A stretch of DNA of 64,000 bases from CALVGQ01 sp031551965 (GCA_031551965.1 JAVBMW010000010.1:33746-97745), one strand, 5' to 3'; shown: positions 1 through 9,964, numbered from the stretch's first letter. Notes: a model not told the origin generated them from the sequence alone. Numbers and translations are program-made.

Positions 1-498
1 GCTTTAGTAGCCAATTTTAAAATGAAAGAATACAATTGGTCACATTGGGATCGTTATTATTTAGGTGTTGGTTATGAACAGATACCTAATCGTCAAGGAG
101 TAGATCCTGATGAGTATATTGAATATGAAAATGGCCTTATTGTGGCAACATACAATTATGAAAATGGGTATAGTAATTCATTCTATTTTGTAGAAAACAC
201 AATGATTCCATCCCATGATGATGGGGAGCCTAGCTCTACAATGATGATTGCTAAAGTGTGGTCATTAAAAGAAAGTACAGAAACCTATAAAGACGTGCTT
301 ATTGAATATGGACCTGCAGATTATGAAGCTAACTATGATAAAAAACATTATGTATCTTATCAGTTTGCTTTGAATGAAAATGAGCTTTATCCAGAAATTA
401 CAGATAAGTGGGCATTCTTCGTATTTGAAAACAATCAATTAACTGAATCGGGAATTATTATGGGTAATGATTATCCGCAGCTTTTTCCAGAAAAATAG
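1..498 (+). CDS. Hypothetical protein, 5' end outside the window
   Basis: I do not recognise the family. The frame is open from base 1: the codons before the first ATG (22) are all sense, and no ribosome-binding site precedes that ATG, so the true start probably lies upstream of the window. The 165 visible residues are acidic and rich in Tyr, Asn and Trp, with no membrane segment or cysteine motif. The many short aromatic strands look like a small beta-rich soluble or extracellular domain. A T-tailed hairpin follows the stop directly, so this is the last gene of its transcript. Confidence 0.6.
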   Translation, partial: ALVANFKMKEYNWSHWDRYYLGVGYEQIPNRQGVDPDEYIEYENGLIVATYNYENGYSNSFYFVENTMIPSHDDGEPSSTMMIAKVWSLKESTETYKDVLIEYGPADYEANYDKKHYVSYQFALNENELYPEITDKWAFFVFENNQLTESGIIMGNDYPQLFPEK

Positions 499-506
499 CA
501 TGGAAT

Positions 507-541
507 AGACTTTAGTAAATCAAGCTGAAGTCTTTTTTTTT
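507..541 (+). terminator. Rho-independent terminator
   Basis: A 6-bp stem (agactt / aagtct) is followed by an uninterrupted run of T. It ends the transcript of the preceding gene and separates it from cls. Confidence 0.7.
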
Positions 542-603
542 GGTATAAGACTAGAAAAAAGGTAAGAATTTTGATATAGTCGAAGAATGAAATGAGGAAT
601 AAT

Positions 604-2133
604 ATGAAATTTCTGAAGAAGGTTTTTAATCGATTAACGATTACAATTGCTTTACTTGCGGTTGAAGTAGTATTATTTGGTATTCTTTTATCTGGTTTTA
701 TTAATATGATGCCACTAGTCAGTTTACTTAGTTATGTATTAAGTGTATTGGTGGTATTAAATTTAGTGAATCGTGTTGAAGATTCCTCAATTAAGATTGT
801 ATGGATCATTGTGATCATGATGATTCCGATTTTTGGTGGAATATTATTCTTATTATTTGGAAGCAGACGTCCGATTCGTAAAATGAATGCTCGAGTTGAT
901 CGGGAACATGAGCTTATTTCAAAAGTTTTGCCTGCGAATGAAGATGTTGTACAAAGGGTGAAAGAAAATGATGAGCGATTAATGAAATCATTTCATTATA
1001 TTCAACAAAGTTCTAATTATCCGGTATATACAAATACAGATACTCGTTATTATAGTTTTGGACAGGATATGTTTAAAGATATGTTGATCGATCTTGAGCA
1101 GGCAAAAGAATATATATTTTTAGAATATTTTATTATAAAAGAGAATAGTTCAATGTGGCAACAAATTGTTACTATTTTAAAAAGAAAAGCGAGTGAAGGT
1201 GTCGATGTTCGTTTGATTTATGATGATATTGGCTCAGTTGGTTTACTGTCACTTGGTCATATTACAGAGTTAGTGAAAGCACAAATTAAAATCGTTATCT
1301 TCAATCCATTTGTACCTGTGATGGCAGTGGCGATGAATAATCGTGATCATCGAAAAATATTAGTTGTTGATGGTCATGTTGCATACAATGGAGGAATCAA
1401 TCTTGCTGATGAATACATCAATGAAGATGATCGTTTAGGAGTTTGGAAAGACACAGGAATACGATTAGAAGGAGAAGCAGTGACAAGTTTCACATTAATG
1501 TTCTTAGAAACATGGAATGCTTTCTGTTTAGATAATCAAAGAGTAGAAGATTTAAACAATTATATTTCAAAGTTGTCAATGAACTCAGATGGTTTTGTCA
1601 TTCCTTATGGAGATTCGCCGTTAGATCGGGAGAATCTTGGCGAAAATGTTTATATTGAAGTCTTAAGCCATGCAACAAACTATGTCACTATATTCACTCC
1701 TTATTTGATTATCAGTGAAAAGATGATTTATGCTTTACAAATGGCGGCAAAACGAGGAGTGGACGTTCGTTTGTTGACACCTGGTATTCCTGATAAAAAA
1801 ATCGTATATCGTATGACGCGGTCTTATTATAAAGACTTATTGTTGGCAGGTGTTCGCATTTATGAATTTACACCTGGATTTTTACATGCTAAAAGTTTCT
1901 TGTGCGATGATGAGCTTGCGGTAGTAGGGACGATCAACTTAGATTATCGTAGCTTATATCTTCATTTTGAGTGTGCTACATTATTGTATAAGACAAGCAG
2001 TATTTCAAAACTTAAGGAAGACACATTAGAAACCATCAGTCAAAGCCGTGAAGTGACTCTTGATGACTGTAAACTTGGATTTTTTGGGAAATTGTTTAAT
2101 GATATCATGCATATATTTGCACCACTGATGTAA
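604..2133 (+). CDS. cls: Cardiolipin synthase (phospholipase D family)
   Basis: It condenses two phosphatidylglycerol molecules to cardiolipin and glycerol at the inner membrane. The 509-residue length is normal for Gram-positive Cls. Two N-terminal membrane helices (about residues 10-75) precede two phospholipase-D HKD sites: HRKILVVDG near residue 249 and HAKSFLCDD near 427, each followed by a G(G/T)INL motif. An in-frame ATG exists at 592, but the one at 604 has GAGG at the right distance, so I chose 604. It is flanked by terminators on both sides and is probably monocistronic. The family call is secure. Confidence 0.93.
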   Translation: MKFLKKVFNRLTITIALLAVEVVLFGILLSGFINMMPLVSLLSYVLSVLVVLNLVNRVEDSSIKIVWIIVIMMIPIFGGILFLLFGSRRPIRKMNARVDREHELISKVLPANEDVVQRVKENDERLMKSFHYIQQSSNYPVYTNTDTRYYSFGQDMFKDMLIDLEQAKEYIFLEYFIIKENSSMWQQIVTILKRKASEGVDVRLIYDDIGSVGLLSLGHITELVKAQIKIVIFNPFVPVMAVAMNNRDHRKILVVDGHVAYNGGINLADEYINEDDRLGVWKDTGIRLEGEAVTSFTLMFLETWNAFCLDNQRVEDLNNYISKLSMNSDGFVIPYGDSPLDRENLGENVYIEVLSHATNYVTIFTPYLIISEKMIYALQMAAKRGVDVRLLTPGIPDKKIVYRMTRSYYKDLLLAGVRIYEFTPGFLHAKSFLCDDELAVVGTINLDYRSLYLHFECATLLYKTSSISKLKEDTLETISQSREVTLDDCKLGFFGKLFNDIMHIFAPLM

Positions 2134-2165
2134 AAAAAGGTTGATCAATTTTGATCAGCCTTTTA
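2134..2165. terminator. Bidirectional terminator
   Basis: A long near-perfect stem (aaaaggttgatca with tgatcagcctttt) with A-runs on one side and T-runs on the other lies between two convergent genes and can end transcription from both. Confidence 0.8.
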
Positions 2166-2180
2166 TGTAGGTTTCTTTGA

Positions 2181-2681
2181 TTAAAAGATGTTTCCAATTA
2201 TTCCATAAGTTGCTAAAGAGACGATTACTGCAGCGATAAATACTCCTAAGAATATTGATATAAATGCTTTTGTCTTGTTCATTTTTAAAACTGAAGCGAT
2301 AAGAGCGCCGGTCCAAGCACCAGTTCCAGGTAAAGGAATAGCTACGAAGAGACACAAACCCCAAAACGCATATTTTGTAACTTGATCACTTTTTGATAAA
2401 GCTTTTTCTTCTAGTTTGTTTACGATTTTAGCTGTGAAATCAAATTTTTTCATTAAATCAAAAACAAAATCTAAAAGTAACAAGATGAATGGAATTGGTA
2501 ATAAGTTTCCAATAATCGCTAAAGAAGCGGTTGTTTTCCAATCAAGCCCTAACATAAATCCTACTGGAATCGCTCCACGTAATTCAATGATAGGTAACAT
2601 TGAAATAAAGAAAACGCCAATAATTTTACCTGCGCTTGCTCCGAAAATTCCCACAAGCCACATTACAATTTTATTTCCCAT
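2181..2681 (-). CDS. Small multidrug export family membrane protein (COG2426-like)
   Basis: This 166-residue integral membrane protein has the hallmark N-terminal segment with PIIELRGAIPVG after the first helix and a second motif IPLPGTGAWTG around residues 115-125, as in the family annotated as putative small multidrug export proteins. Four or five hydrophobic helices cover most of its length. The substrate is not established for the family, so the transport role is only the family's annotated guess. It converges with cls over a shared terminator. Confidence 0.85.
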   Translation of the reverse strand: MGNKIVMWLVGIFGASAGKIIGVFFISMLPIIELRGAIPVGFMLGLDWKTTASLAIIGNLLPIPFILLLLDFVFDLMKKFDFTAKIVNKLEEKALSKSDQVTKYAFWGLCLFVAIPLPGTGAWTGALIASVLKMNKTKAFISIFLGVFIAAVIVSLATYGIIGNIF

Positions 2682-2863
2682 AATATCAGTCTCATTTCTA
2701 TTTACCCTTATATTTTACATAAATATTAAAATAAAGCTATGCTTATTTTGTTAATAATTGTTTACATTACAAAAAACTTAGACAAAAATTATGGAAAAAC
2801 ATAAAAAATAATAGTAAATAAACATTCTTTTATATATAATAAATATGTCTGAGGAGGAAAGAT

Positions 2864-4399
2864 ATGTTACAAGATAATAAAATTTTAGTTGGTAAAGGTA
2901 ACAAGCCTGTTTATTTGTTACCACGTTTAGCGAATCGTCATGGACTGATCGCTGGTGCAACAGGAACTGGGAAGACAGTTACATTAAAAGGTTTGGCTGA
3001 ATCATTCAGTGATTTAGGAGTTCCTGTATTCTTAGCTGACGTTAAAGGTGACTTAGCTGGTTTATGCAAAAAAGGTGAAGACACTGAAAAAATGCAAGAA
3101 AGAATCAGCAGTTTGGAATTGGATAATTTTAATTTCCAAAGTTACCCAACTCGTTTCTGGGATGTATTTGGCGAAAAAGGTCATCCAGTAAGGGCTACTA
3201 TTTCTGAAATGGGACCAATGTTATTGGGACGCTTAATGGGACTTACCGAAGTTCAAGAAGGCGTGCTTAATATTGTATTCCGTATTGCAGATGATAATGG
3301 ATTGTTACTAGTTGACATGAAAGACTTACGTTCGATGATTCAGTATGTTGGGGAACATGCAAAGGAATATACTGAAAAGTATGGTAATGTTGCGGCTGCA
3401 AGTATTGGTGCAATTCAACGTGCTATGCTTCGTTTAGAAGATAATGGCGGAAATATTTTCTTTGGGGAACCTAATCTTGATATTCATGATTGGATGGCAA
3501 CTGATAGAGGACAAGGATTTATTAATATTTTGGATTGCCAAAAATTATTCATGAGTCCACTTTTATATTCAACTTTCTTGCTATGGATGTTGTCAGAGTT
3601 GTATGAAAATATGCCAGAAGTAGGAGATTTAGAAAAACCAAAAATGGTATTCTTCTTTGATGAAGCTCATTTATTATTTGCTGATGCTCCAAAGGCATTA
3701 GTTCAAAAAATTGAACAAGTAGTTAAACTAATTCGTTCTAAAGGAATTGGTGTTTATTTCATCACTCAAAATCCTACAGATATTCCTGATTCAGTATTAG
3801 CTCAACTTGGAAACCGCGTTCAACATGCTTTGCGTGCGTATACACCTGCAGAATTAAAAGTTGTTAATGCGGCTGCTCAAAGTTTTAGAGAAAATCCTAC
3901 ATTCAAAACTAAAGATGTAATCTTAGAACTTGCTACTGGTGAAGCTTTGGTATCATTCCTAGATGAAGAAGGAAAACCAACTGTAGTTGAAAGAGCGATG
4001 ATTTGTCCGCCACAAAGTTATATGGGTGCAATCGATGATGACCGTCGTGAAACAGTAATCACAAGTAGTGACGTTTATGGTAAATATGAAGAAATGGTTG
4101 ATAATGTTACTGCTTATGAAGTTCTTCAAGAAGCTAGAGCTCAGGAAGCTGATGTAGCTAAGAAATCATCTTCATCTAAAAAAGGTGTTGAATCTACTAA
4201 TGTATTTGCTCGTGCTACTAAAAATGCTGTAAGTACTTTAACACGTGAGGGCACAAAATCAGCGATCGATTTGATCAGTGGTAAAAAATCAACTCGCAAA
4301 TCACCACTTGAAAAAGCTGCAAACTCAGCGCTAAGTACTGTAAGTAACGAGCTTGGTAAACAAATCACTCGTGGTTTATTTGGTATTATTAAAAAATAA
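2864..4399 (+). CDS. HerA-like ATPase of the DUF853 family
   Basis: A cytoplasmic P-loop ATPase related to HerA/FtsK-type motors. Walker A is GATGTGKT at residues 31-38 and Walker B is FFFDEAH near residue 263. A sensor-like ITQNP motif and an arginine-rich GNRVQHALR segment follow. The 511-residue length is normal for this family, whose role (DNA or peptide handling) is not well established. The C-terminal 100 residues are Lys/Ser-rich and look disordered before a short amphipathic end. A perfect GAGGAGG precedes the ATG. It stands alone between terminators. Confidence 0.88.
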   Translation: MLQDNKILVGKGNKPVYLLPRLANRHGLIAGATGTGKTVTLKGLAESFSDLGVPVFLADVKGDLAGLCKKGEDTEKMQERISSLELDNFNFQSYPTRFWDVFGEKGHPVRATISEMGPMLLGRLMGLTEVQEGVLNIVFRIADDNGLLLVDMKDLRSMIQYVGEHAKEYTEKYGNVAAASIGAIQRAMLRLEDNGGNIFFGEPNLDIHDWMATDRGQGFINILDCQKLFMSPLLYSTFLLWMLSELYENMPEVGDLEKPKMVFFFDEAHLLFADAPKALVQKIEQVVKLIRSKGIGVYFITQNPTDIPDSVLAQLGNRVQHALRAYTPAELKVVNAAAQSFRENPTFKTKDVILELATGEALVSFLDEEGKPTVVERAMICPPQSYMGAIDDDRRETVITSSDVYGKYEEMVDNVTAYEVLQEARAQEADVAKKSSSSKKGVESTNVFARATKNAVSTLTREGTKSAIDLISGKKSTRKSPLEKAANSALSTVSNELGKQITRGLFGIIKK

Positions 4400-4457
4400 A
4401 TCATAGAATGGACAGTACTTATGTAAGTTCTTTCTCATCTTAAAGTAATTCATAAAT

Positions 4458-4509
4458 AAAACGATAGATACAATCCACTTTACAACATTGGAAATGTCTA
4501 TCGTTTTTT
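4458..4509 (+). terminator. Rho-independent terminator
   Basis: An 11-bp stem (aaaacgataga / tctatcgtttt) ending in a T-run lies about 60 bases after the DUF853 stop. Confidence 0.75.
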
Positions 4510-4590
4510 AATTTTCTGATTATTTTCGCACTCAAGCTTGAATTAGAACTCTTATTTTGCATGAAAAATTATCTATCCTGCATATATAGA

Positions 4591-4620
4591 TAAAAACAAC
4601 GTTTATAAAGAACGTTGTTT
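4591..4620 (-). terminator. Terminator of the glycosyltransferase pair
   Basis: Read on the minus strand, a 9-bp perfect stem (aacaacgtt / aacgttgtt) followed by T-residues overlaps the stop codon of the gene it ends. Confidence 0.7.
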
Positions 4621-6279
4621 ACGATGGTTAATTATGATATATATTAATGTCAAAAAACTTATACCCATTGAAATTTTTTGAATCAATGTTCCAGTATATT
4701 TGAGTGTTATAGATCCGCTCAGATGCTCTTGTTGAATTTGAACTAAGCCGGTTTCTTTGTTTAATGAGGTATTTATTTTGGATTGAGAGTTATAAGCTTG
4801 ATATCCTTTATAATAAGTAATTGGTAGTAAAAGTACAGAAGAAGTTTCATTAACTTCAAAACTGATTGAATCATATTTTTGTTCTACTAAACAGGTAACG
4901 ATTTGTTGATTCGTTGTTCGTACACAAGGGGCTAAGGCACGATAATCAATGGAATAAAGTGGTAAATAGTCACCACCTGCAAGTTCAACTCTCATATAGG
5001 ATGCAGAATAGTATGGATCGATAATCATACCAGAAGTGATATCACTATATGGCTGGTTGTCAGACATCACGAAAGTTCTAGTAAATACTGGTTGGATCAT
5101 CCATGCAAAGTTAGCTAGGATCAATATCATACTGATCGTAAATGTTGTAGTTCTATATTTAGAGAAAAAACGAGTCAAACCGATAGAGGCAGGGATGACA
5201 AGCAAAACAAGCGCAATAGTCATAAAACGAAATGGGAATTGAATTACACTTAAAAAGGTCAAATATTTCCAAGGCAATATATTACTGCAAAGAAACATAA
5301 AGAAGAGACCTACAAATAATGATGTAGAAATAAAATGATCTTGAGGATTTTCTTTCTTATTACTTAACCAGTCAAATATAGGCGCAATTAAAATGAACCA
5401 ACCCACATTAACGACCATATTTGTTTGAAAATTATTATTTCCTGCTAAGCCAAAAATTAAATCATTATAGAAAAACTGCCAAGCAACTAACGCTGTAGAA
5501 GCTAAGTCACTAGATGTACCATAATAATGTACGATCATTTGGTGATCAATCATTTGTTCAATCATAGGGAAAATAAAGAAACTAGTAATTCCAAGTGTAA
5601 TTAGTATGATTTGAGCTAAAAGCAATAGACGTTCTTTTCTTAAACATTGTTTGTGATAAGCGATGATAAAACTTAAAAAGAGGAAACAACCTAGTAAGAA
5701 GGTAATATTATGAGTCAGCACAAGTCCACTAAATCCCAAAATAAGATAAAGTTTTGTATCTTTATCTATTTCATTTATGAAACTGTAGATTCCAATCAAA
5801 ACTAAAGGTAAGAACATAAAGGCCATCACTTCGCCAAGAGCTCCTCTAACATAAATGTCAGTTAAACGATATGTGCTAAAACAATAAAGCGAACCAGCTA
5901 AATAAGGAGCATATTTTTCTTCTGTCAACTTGTCTATTAATAAACACATAGTGTAAGAACTGAATAGGCTACAAATGAAAAGGACAACTTTATAACAAAC
6001 TGTTATCGAGCAACCCAAATTATATAGGATCGCAGGTAATAAAAGAAAAATATCACTGTAAAATAAAGAACTGCCATAACCATAACCTGCATTTTTATAA
6101 GGATAAATCTTTGGGAAGAAATCAAATTGTTTGATCGATTGAGCATAGCCTTCGATTCTACTTAAATGAAAAAATGTGTCATGTTCAAGATTAAGAGTAT
6201 TTTGAATTAAGTATGGAGCCATCACAATCAATGAAATGATTACGCTAAATAGAATGAATTTTAGTTTTTTATTCTTCAT
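4603..6279 (-). CDS. Polytopic membrane protein, PTPS-related / GT-C-like
   Basis: A 558-residue protein with about a dozen membrane helices. The segment after helix 1 (LEHDTFFHLSRIEG, residues 31-44) carries the acidic/His motif of the first outer loop seen in GT-C glycosyltransferases and in the membrane family named 6-pyruvoyl-tetrahydropterin-synthase-related. A small extracytoplasmic beta domain sits near residues 400-520 before the final helix. It lies 8 bases behind the mannosyltransferase-like gene, so the two are cotranscribed and probably both work in surface polymer or protein glycosylation. Donor and acceptor cannot be told from sequence. Confidence 0.75.
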   Translation of the reverse strand: MKNKKLKFILFSVIISLIVMAPYLIQNTLNLEHDTFFHLSRIEGYAQSIKQFDFFPKIYPYKNAGYGYGSSLFYSDIFLLLPAILYNLGCSITVCYKVVLFICSLFSSYTMCLLIDKLTEEKYAPYLAGSLYCFSTYRLTDIYVRGALGEVMAFMFLPLVLIGIYSFINEIDKDTKLYLILGFSGLVLTHNITFLLGCFLFLSFIIAYHKQCLRKERLLLLAQIILITLGITSFFIFPMIEQMIDHQMIVHYYGTSSDLASTALVAWQFFYNDLIFGLAGNNNFQTNMVVNVGWFILIAPIFDWLSNKKENPQDHFISTSLFVGLFFMFLCSNILPWKYLTFLSVIQFPFRFMTIALVLLVIPASIGLTRFFSKYRTTTFTISMILILANFAWMIQPVFTRTFVMSDNQPYSDITSGMIIDPYYSASYMRVELAGGDYLPLYSIDYRALAPCVRTTNQQIVTCLVEQKYDSISFEVNETSSVLLLPITYYKGYQAYNSQSKINTSLNKETGLVQIQQEHLSGSITLKYTGTLIQKISMGISFLTLIYIIINHRKQRSL

Positions 6280-6287
6280 ATTCGCTC

Positions 6288-8183
6288 CTAACCAAAATAC
6301 CAGCTAGGGAACCAGCGAAGTACATTATTGATATATTCTGTAGTTGTATTAAAACCAGAAATTACAGGTAAAAATAATACGAAAATTATGATGCAGGCAA
6401 TAATAAAGGTCTTGATATGCTTATTGTATTGATCGGTCTTCGATTCTATTTTTTGAATCATGAGTGTCAAAATTAAAATCAAAAACGGAACAGCAGGATA
6501 GTAATGATAGATAAAAACACAACGGGTAACTAAAACCCATGGGATCACTTGTACAACATAACATACAAGTAGTAATCCACTGGTTGAACACTTGTTTTTA
6601 ACAAATTGATAAACAGCTCCAAATAAAGAAATAAAACCTGCCCACCAAATTAGGGGATGTCCCATCGCGGATATTGTCGAAATGCGATCACCATAATTTT
6701 GATAGAAATACCAAATCGGACGTATATCAAGCATCCACATCCACCAAACTGATTGGAAAGGATGTGTTGCGGTTAATTTCGAGTGATAATCATAAATACC
6801 TAGAGTTTGTTTGATAACACCTTGAATGCTCCATGGTTGATTTTTCCATATCATACAAGGAATATAAGCAAGGAAATAAATGACGATCGGAATGATCACA
6901 AAGAATACACAACACCATAAAATTGTGATCATAGTATACTTCCAAAAGTTTTCTGTAATGAATAATTCTTTAGGACCACGTTCATGGACTGATTTGGCTT
7001 GTTTAAATTCAATGTATCGCTTAATCAATGTTGAAAAGAATAGGATAGCTAAGCCAACTGCTGCATAACATGCAGTCCATTTTGTGGAAATCGCAATACC
7101 CATTGTAATTCCGCAACATGCTAAATAAAATAAAGTTTTAGATAGTTTGGTCGTATAAAAACTCATTTGTGTATACTTGATCATAAAAGTGGTCATAAGT
7201 AAGATAAAGAAAACACTTAATGGTTCTAATGTACCAATTCTCGATGTTGTATAATGCATGAAATCCAAACATAGAAATAAGGTAGCCATACTAGCGTAAC
7301 GTGTTTTTTTGAATATCATCTTAGCTAAAATATAAAGTAATGGAACCATGAAAATACCAAATATTGCACCCATTATACGCCAACCAAATGGATTCAATCC
7401 AAATAGTTTAATTCCAAGGGCAATAAGAGTTGTACCAAACAAAGGATGGACACTAGCGTACATTGGTAGACTTTCTGCAATTTCATAAGCATTTCGAGTA
7501 TGATAAATCTCATCAAAATAAGATCCATTCATATAGGTGATTTCATCGATTAGTGTTTCTTGTTCATCAATGAGTGCGCTTGCATCAAAAGGATTCACTG
7601 GATTGGAAACGTTGAAAATGGATACAGGTAAAAATGATCCGTCCAAGCTTCTAAATCCAAGCTCATGAAGAACACTGTTTTCATTATTTGCGATTATTTT
7701 TATGTATTTAAAATCCCAAATTAATCCATCGTTGATTTTCCATGCCATATAACTTGCATCACTCAAAGTAGTGATGTGAGTCCATTCTTCAAGATTATTT
7801 GATCCAACGATTTGAAAGTTTGTACCGTATTGTAGACTTGTTGGATTCACTGAACTATCGCCTTCTCCACTGATCCAAACAATTGCATCAAATTGTGTGT
7901 TACTAGTTAATTCTAAAGTAACTGACTCACTTCTAACCTGAGGTTGCCAATAAGAGGATGCACATTTAGTAGAACCTAGATTCCAAAGTGAAACAATTGC
8001 ATAGAGCAAAGTAAAAAGCGTAATATAAAATAAATCAACTCTATTTATTTTTTCAGAGTCTTCATTTGATAAATAAAACTTTTTAAATAAACAAGTAATG
8101 AGCATGCCTGAAAGAAAACATACTAATAGAATTGGTATAAGCTCTTGGTTATGAAAAAGTTTAAAGCTAATTTCATTTAACAT
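6288..8183 (-). CDS. Dolichyl-phosphate-mannose-protein mannosyltransferase family (GT39) membrane protein
   Basis: A 631-residue GT-C glycosyltransferase that should transfer a sugar from a polyprenyl-phosphate carrier to an outward-facing acceptor. The catalytic motif YFDEIYHTRNAYE lies near residue 225, and a WxWMLDIRPIWYF segment lies in a later outer loop, as in bacterial PMT proteins. Unusually, about 120 residues between helix 2 and the DE motif form a beta-rich discoidin (F5/8 type C)-like insert, with SNNLEEWTHI and KYIKIIANN strands. A GTG is in frame three codons upstream, but it lies inside the Shine-Dalgarno AAAGGTG, so the ATG at 8183 is preferred. It is first gene of a two-gene unit. 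Confidence 0.85.
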   Translation of the reverse strand: MLNEISFKLFHNQELIPILLVCFLSGMLITCLFKKFYLSNEDSEKINRVDLFYITLFTLLYAIVSLWNLGSTKCASSYWQPQVRSESVTLELTSNTQFDAIVWISGEGDSSVNPTSLQYGTNFQIVGSNNLEEWTHITTLSDASYMAWKINDGLIWDFKYIKIIANNENSVLHELGFRSLDGSFLPVSIFNVSNPVNPFDASALIDEQETLIDEITYMNGSYFDEIYHTRNAYEIAESLPMYASVHPLFGTTLIALGIKLFGLNPFGWRIMGAIFGIFMVPLLYILAKMIFKKTRYASMATLFLCLDFMHYTTSRIGTLEPLSVFFILLMTTFMIKYTQMSFYTTKLSKTLFYLACCGITMGIAISTKWTACYAAVGLAILFFSTLIKRYIEFKQAKSVHERGPKELFITENFWKYTMITILWCCVFFVIIPIVIYFLAYIPCMIWKNQPWSIQGVIKQTLGIYDYHSKLTATHPFQSVWWMWMLDIRPIWYFYQNYGDRISTISAMGHPLIWWAGFISLFGAVYQFVKNKCSTSGLLLVCYVVQVIPWVLVTRCVFIYHYYPAVPFLILILTLMIQKIESKTDQYNKHIKTFIIACIIIFVLFLPVISGFNTTTEYINNVLRWFPSWYFG

Positions 8184-8327
8184 TCTAATCACCTTTACAA
8201 ATTATATTAAAAAAACTTAAACTTGTAAAATAAGTTCAGTTTAGTATAACTCTAATTTCAACTATTTAGACAAATTAAAGCTAAAATAACTAAAAATGTG
8301 CTAGAATAGTTTAGTGAGGTTTTATTT

Positions 8328-8768
8328 ATGATAGAAAAAATAAAAGAAAAATTTTTAAATAAGCAATTTTTAACTTTTGGATTTATTGGGGGATTTAATA
8401 CCTTATTATCATTGGGATTAAGCATATTATTAATTAATCCCATAAGTGTAGTTGTTGGGGATGTTATAGCTGGTGCTATTTCTAGTTTTTGTGCAGATTC
8501 AATTTCAATGATTTCATCATACTTCTTAAATATGAAATTTACATATCATGAAAAACCATCATTGAAAAGTGCTTTGGTATTTCCACTAAGTTATTTACCA
8601 GGAATGATTATTGCGGCAATTATTACATCGACAGTTATTTATTTAGGTGTTCCTAATAATTTTGCGAAACTAGTATCTTTACCGATCACAATACCGGTCA
8701 ACTATATTTGTATGTCACTAATAGTTAAGTTAACTAAAAAGAAAGAAACAATAGCGGATGAAAACTAA
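8328..8768 (+). CDS. GtrA family membrane protein
   Basis: This 146-residue protein with four membrane helices has the GtrA-type pattern: FGFIGGFNTLLSLGL in helix 1 and a SSYFLNMKFTYHE loop after helix 2. GtrA proteins help move or position lipid-linked sugars for glycosyltransferases at the membrane. The gene sits back-to-back with the mannosyltransferase operon, which supports a shared role in surface glycosylation (inference). Its end overlaps the next gene by 11 bases. Confidence 0.85.
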   Translation: MIEKIKEKFLNKQFLTFGFIGGFNTLLSLGLSILLINPISVVVGDVIAGAISSFCADSISMISSYFLNMKFTYHEKPSLKSALVFPLSYLPGMIIAAIITSTVIYLGVPNNFAKLVSLPITIPVNYICMSLIVKLTKKKETIADEN

Positions 8769-9552
8769 TTACCACACACATACAATGCGTTGTCATCATG
8801 CGAGTGGTAGTGATGAAGAATATGTACTCGCAGCTATCGAAAATGGTTATAAAGTATTAGGTTTTTCCGATCATACTCCTTGGCCTTATAAGAAACCAGG
8901 ATTTAAGGCGAGAATTAGGATGACAATAGATGAGTTTGAAGAGTATTGTGAATCGATAAATGATTTAAAAGCGAAGTATAAAGATTTAATTGAAATTAAA
9001 CTTGGAATTGAATGTGAATATTTTGAAGAGTACATGTTTTGGTTGAAAGATGTTTTAGACAAAAAGATAATAGACTACGCAATTTTTGGAAATCATTATT
9101 CACATAGTGAAGAAGTAGTTGATTCTGCGCTAGAGTATTATGGTAACTGTAAACATACTGATGAAATGTTGGATGGGTACCTACAAAAAATGATAGCGGG
9201 GATACAATCTGGATTGTTCAGCTATGTGTGTCATCCTGATTTATTTTTAAGAAAAGATAGTCATTTTGATGATAAGTGCAAAACTGTGACTGAAATAATT
9301 TGTGATGAGGCTTTAAAAGCAGATATTCCATTGGAATTTAATCTGTCAGGGTTTAGTTTTGCTCAATCCACACGTAAGGCAAACTATCCGAATTCGGAGT
9401 TTTGGAAAATTGTTGGAGATAAACAAGTAAAGGTCATTCTTGGCGTCGATGCCCATAGTCCAGAAGCATTTTATAGAACAGAAGATGTTGAAAAGGCAAT
9501 GTGGTTTGTGGAACAGTTTAATCTAAATTTAATTGATTTTTTAGATATTTAA
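8758..9552 (+). CDS. PHP-domain phosphatase, histidinol-phosphatase-like
   Basis: A 264-residue metal-dependent phosphoesterase of the PHP superfamily. The first motif NYHTHTMRCHHASG, the LGFSDHTPW motif near residue 35, the GIECEY motif, YVCHPDLF and the terminal GVDAHSP motif supply the metal ligands. The length matches HisJ/HisK-type histidinol phosphatase. No other histidine-biosynthesis gene is nearby, so the true substrate may be another phosphomonoester. Translation is coupled to the GtrA gene by an 11-base overlap. Confidence 0.85.
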   Translation: MKTNYHTHTMRCHHASGSDEEYVLAAIENGYKVLGFSDHTPWPYKKPGFKARIRMTIDEFEEYCESINDLKAKYKDLIEIKLGIECEYFEEYMFWLKDVLDKKIIDYAIFGNHYSHSEEVVDSALEYYGNCKHTDEMLDGYLQKMIAGIQSGLFSYVCHPDLFLRKDSHFDDKCKTVTEIICDEALKADIPLEFNLSGFSFAQSTRKANYPNSEFWKIVGDKQVKVILGVDAHSPEAFYRTEDVEKAMWFVEQFNLNLIDFLDI

Positions 9553-9635
9553 AAGATTATTTTGATGATAATTCTAATTATTTAGAGAATACTATAGAAT
9601 AGTAGCTTCTTAAAAAGTGGATGTTACGAAAAAGT

Positions 9636-9664
9636 TTGATTTTTAAATGGAGGTTTGTTATAAT
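9636..9664 (+). promoter_or_regulatory. SigA-type promoter of secG
   Basis: TTGATT and a perfect TATAAT are separated by 17 bases, about 30 bases before the secG start. Confidence 0.75.
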
Positions 9665-9694
9665 AACATGGCAATCGAAAGGAGAGAGTGAACA

Positions 9695-9919
9695 ATGATA
9701 CTAGATATCCTATTAATGATCGTGGCAGTAGCTATAATACTACTTTCTCTATTACAAGGTGGTAAGACTGAAGGAATCAGCGGAGCTTTCACAGGAAGCG
9801 GTAGTTTAAATCTATTCGCTAACTCAAAAGAACGTGGTCCTGAGAAAATAATTTCTAACATTACGTTAGGTTTAGGGATTGTATTCTTTGTCTTAGTTGT
9901 ATTAATTCAAGTGTTATAG
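9695..9919 (+). CDS. secG: Protein-export membrane protein SecG
   Basis: A 74-residue small subunit of the SecYEG translocon. It has two membrane helices with the conserved linker LLQGGKTEGISGAFTGSGS between them. GAAAGGAGAG precedes the ATG. It heads the classical secG-rnr-smpB order and has its own promoter. A short terminator-like hairpin before rnr may reduce read-through. Confidence 0.93.
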   Translation: MILDILLMIVAVAIILLSLLQGGKTEGISGAFTGSGSLNLFANSKERGPEKIISNITLGLGIVFFVLVVLIQVL

Positions 9920-9940
9920 AAAGCCTAAGGGCTTTTTTTA
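9920..9940 (+). terminator. Short terminator/attenuator between secG and rnr
   Basis: A 5-bp stem (aagcc / ggctt) with a TAAG loop is followed by seven T. It may set the ratio of secG to downstream transcripts. Confidence 0.6.
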
Positions 9941-9964
9941 TTTCTTTTTATAAAGGAGGAATTT

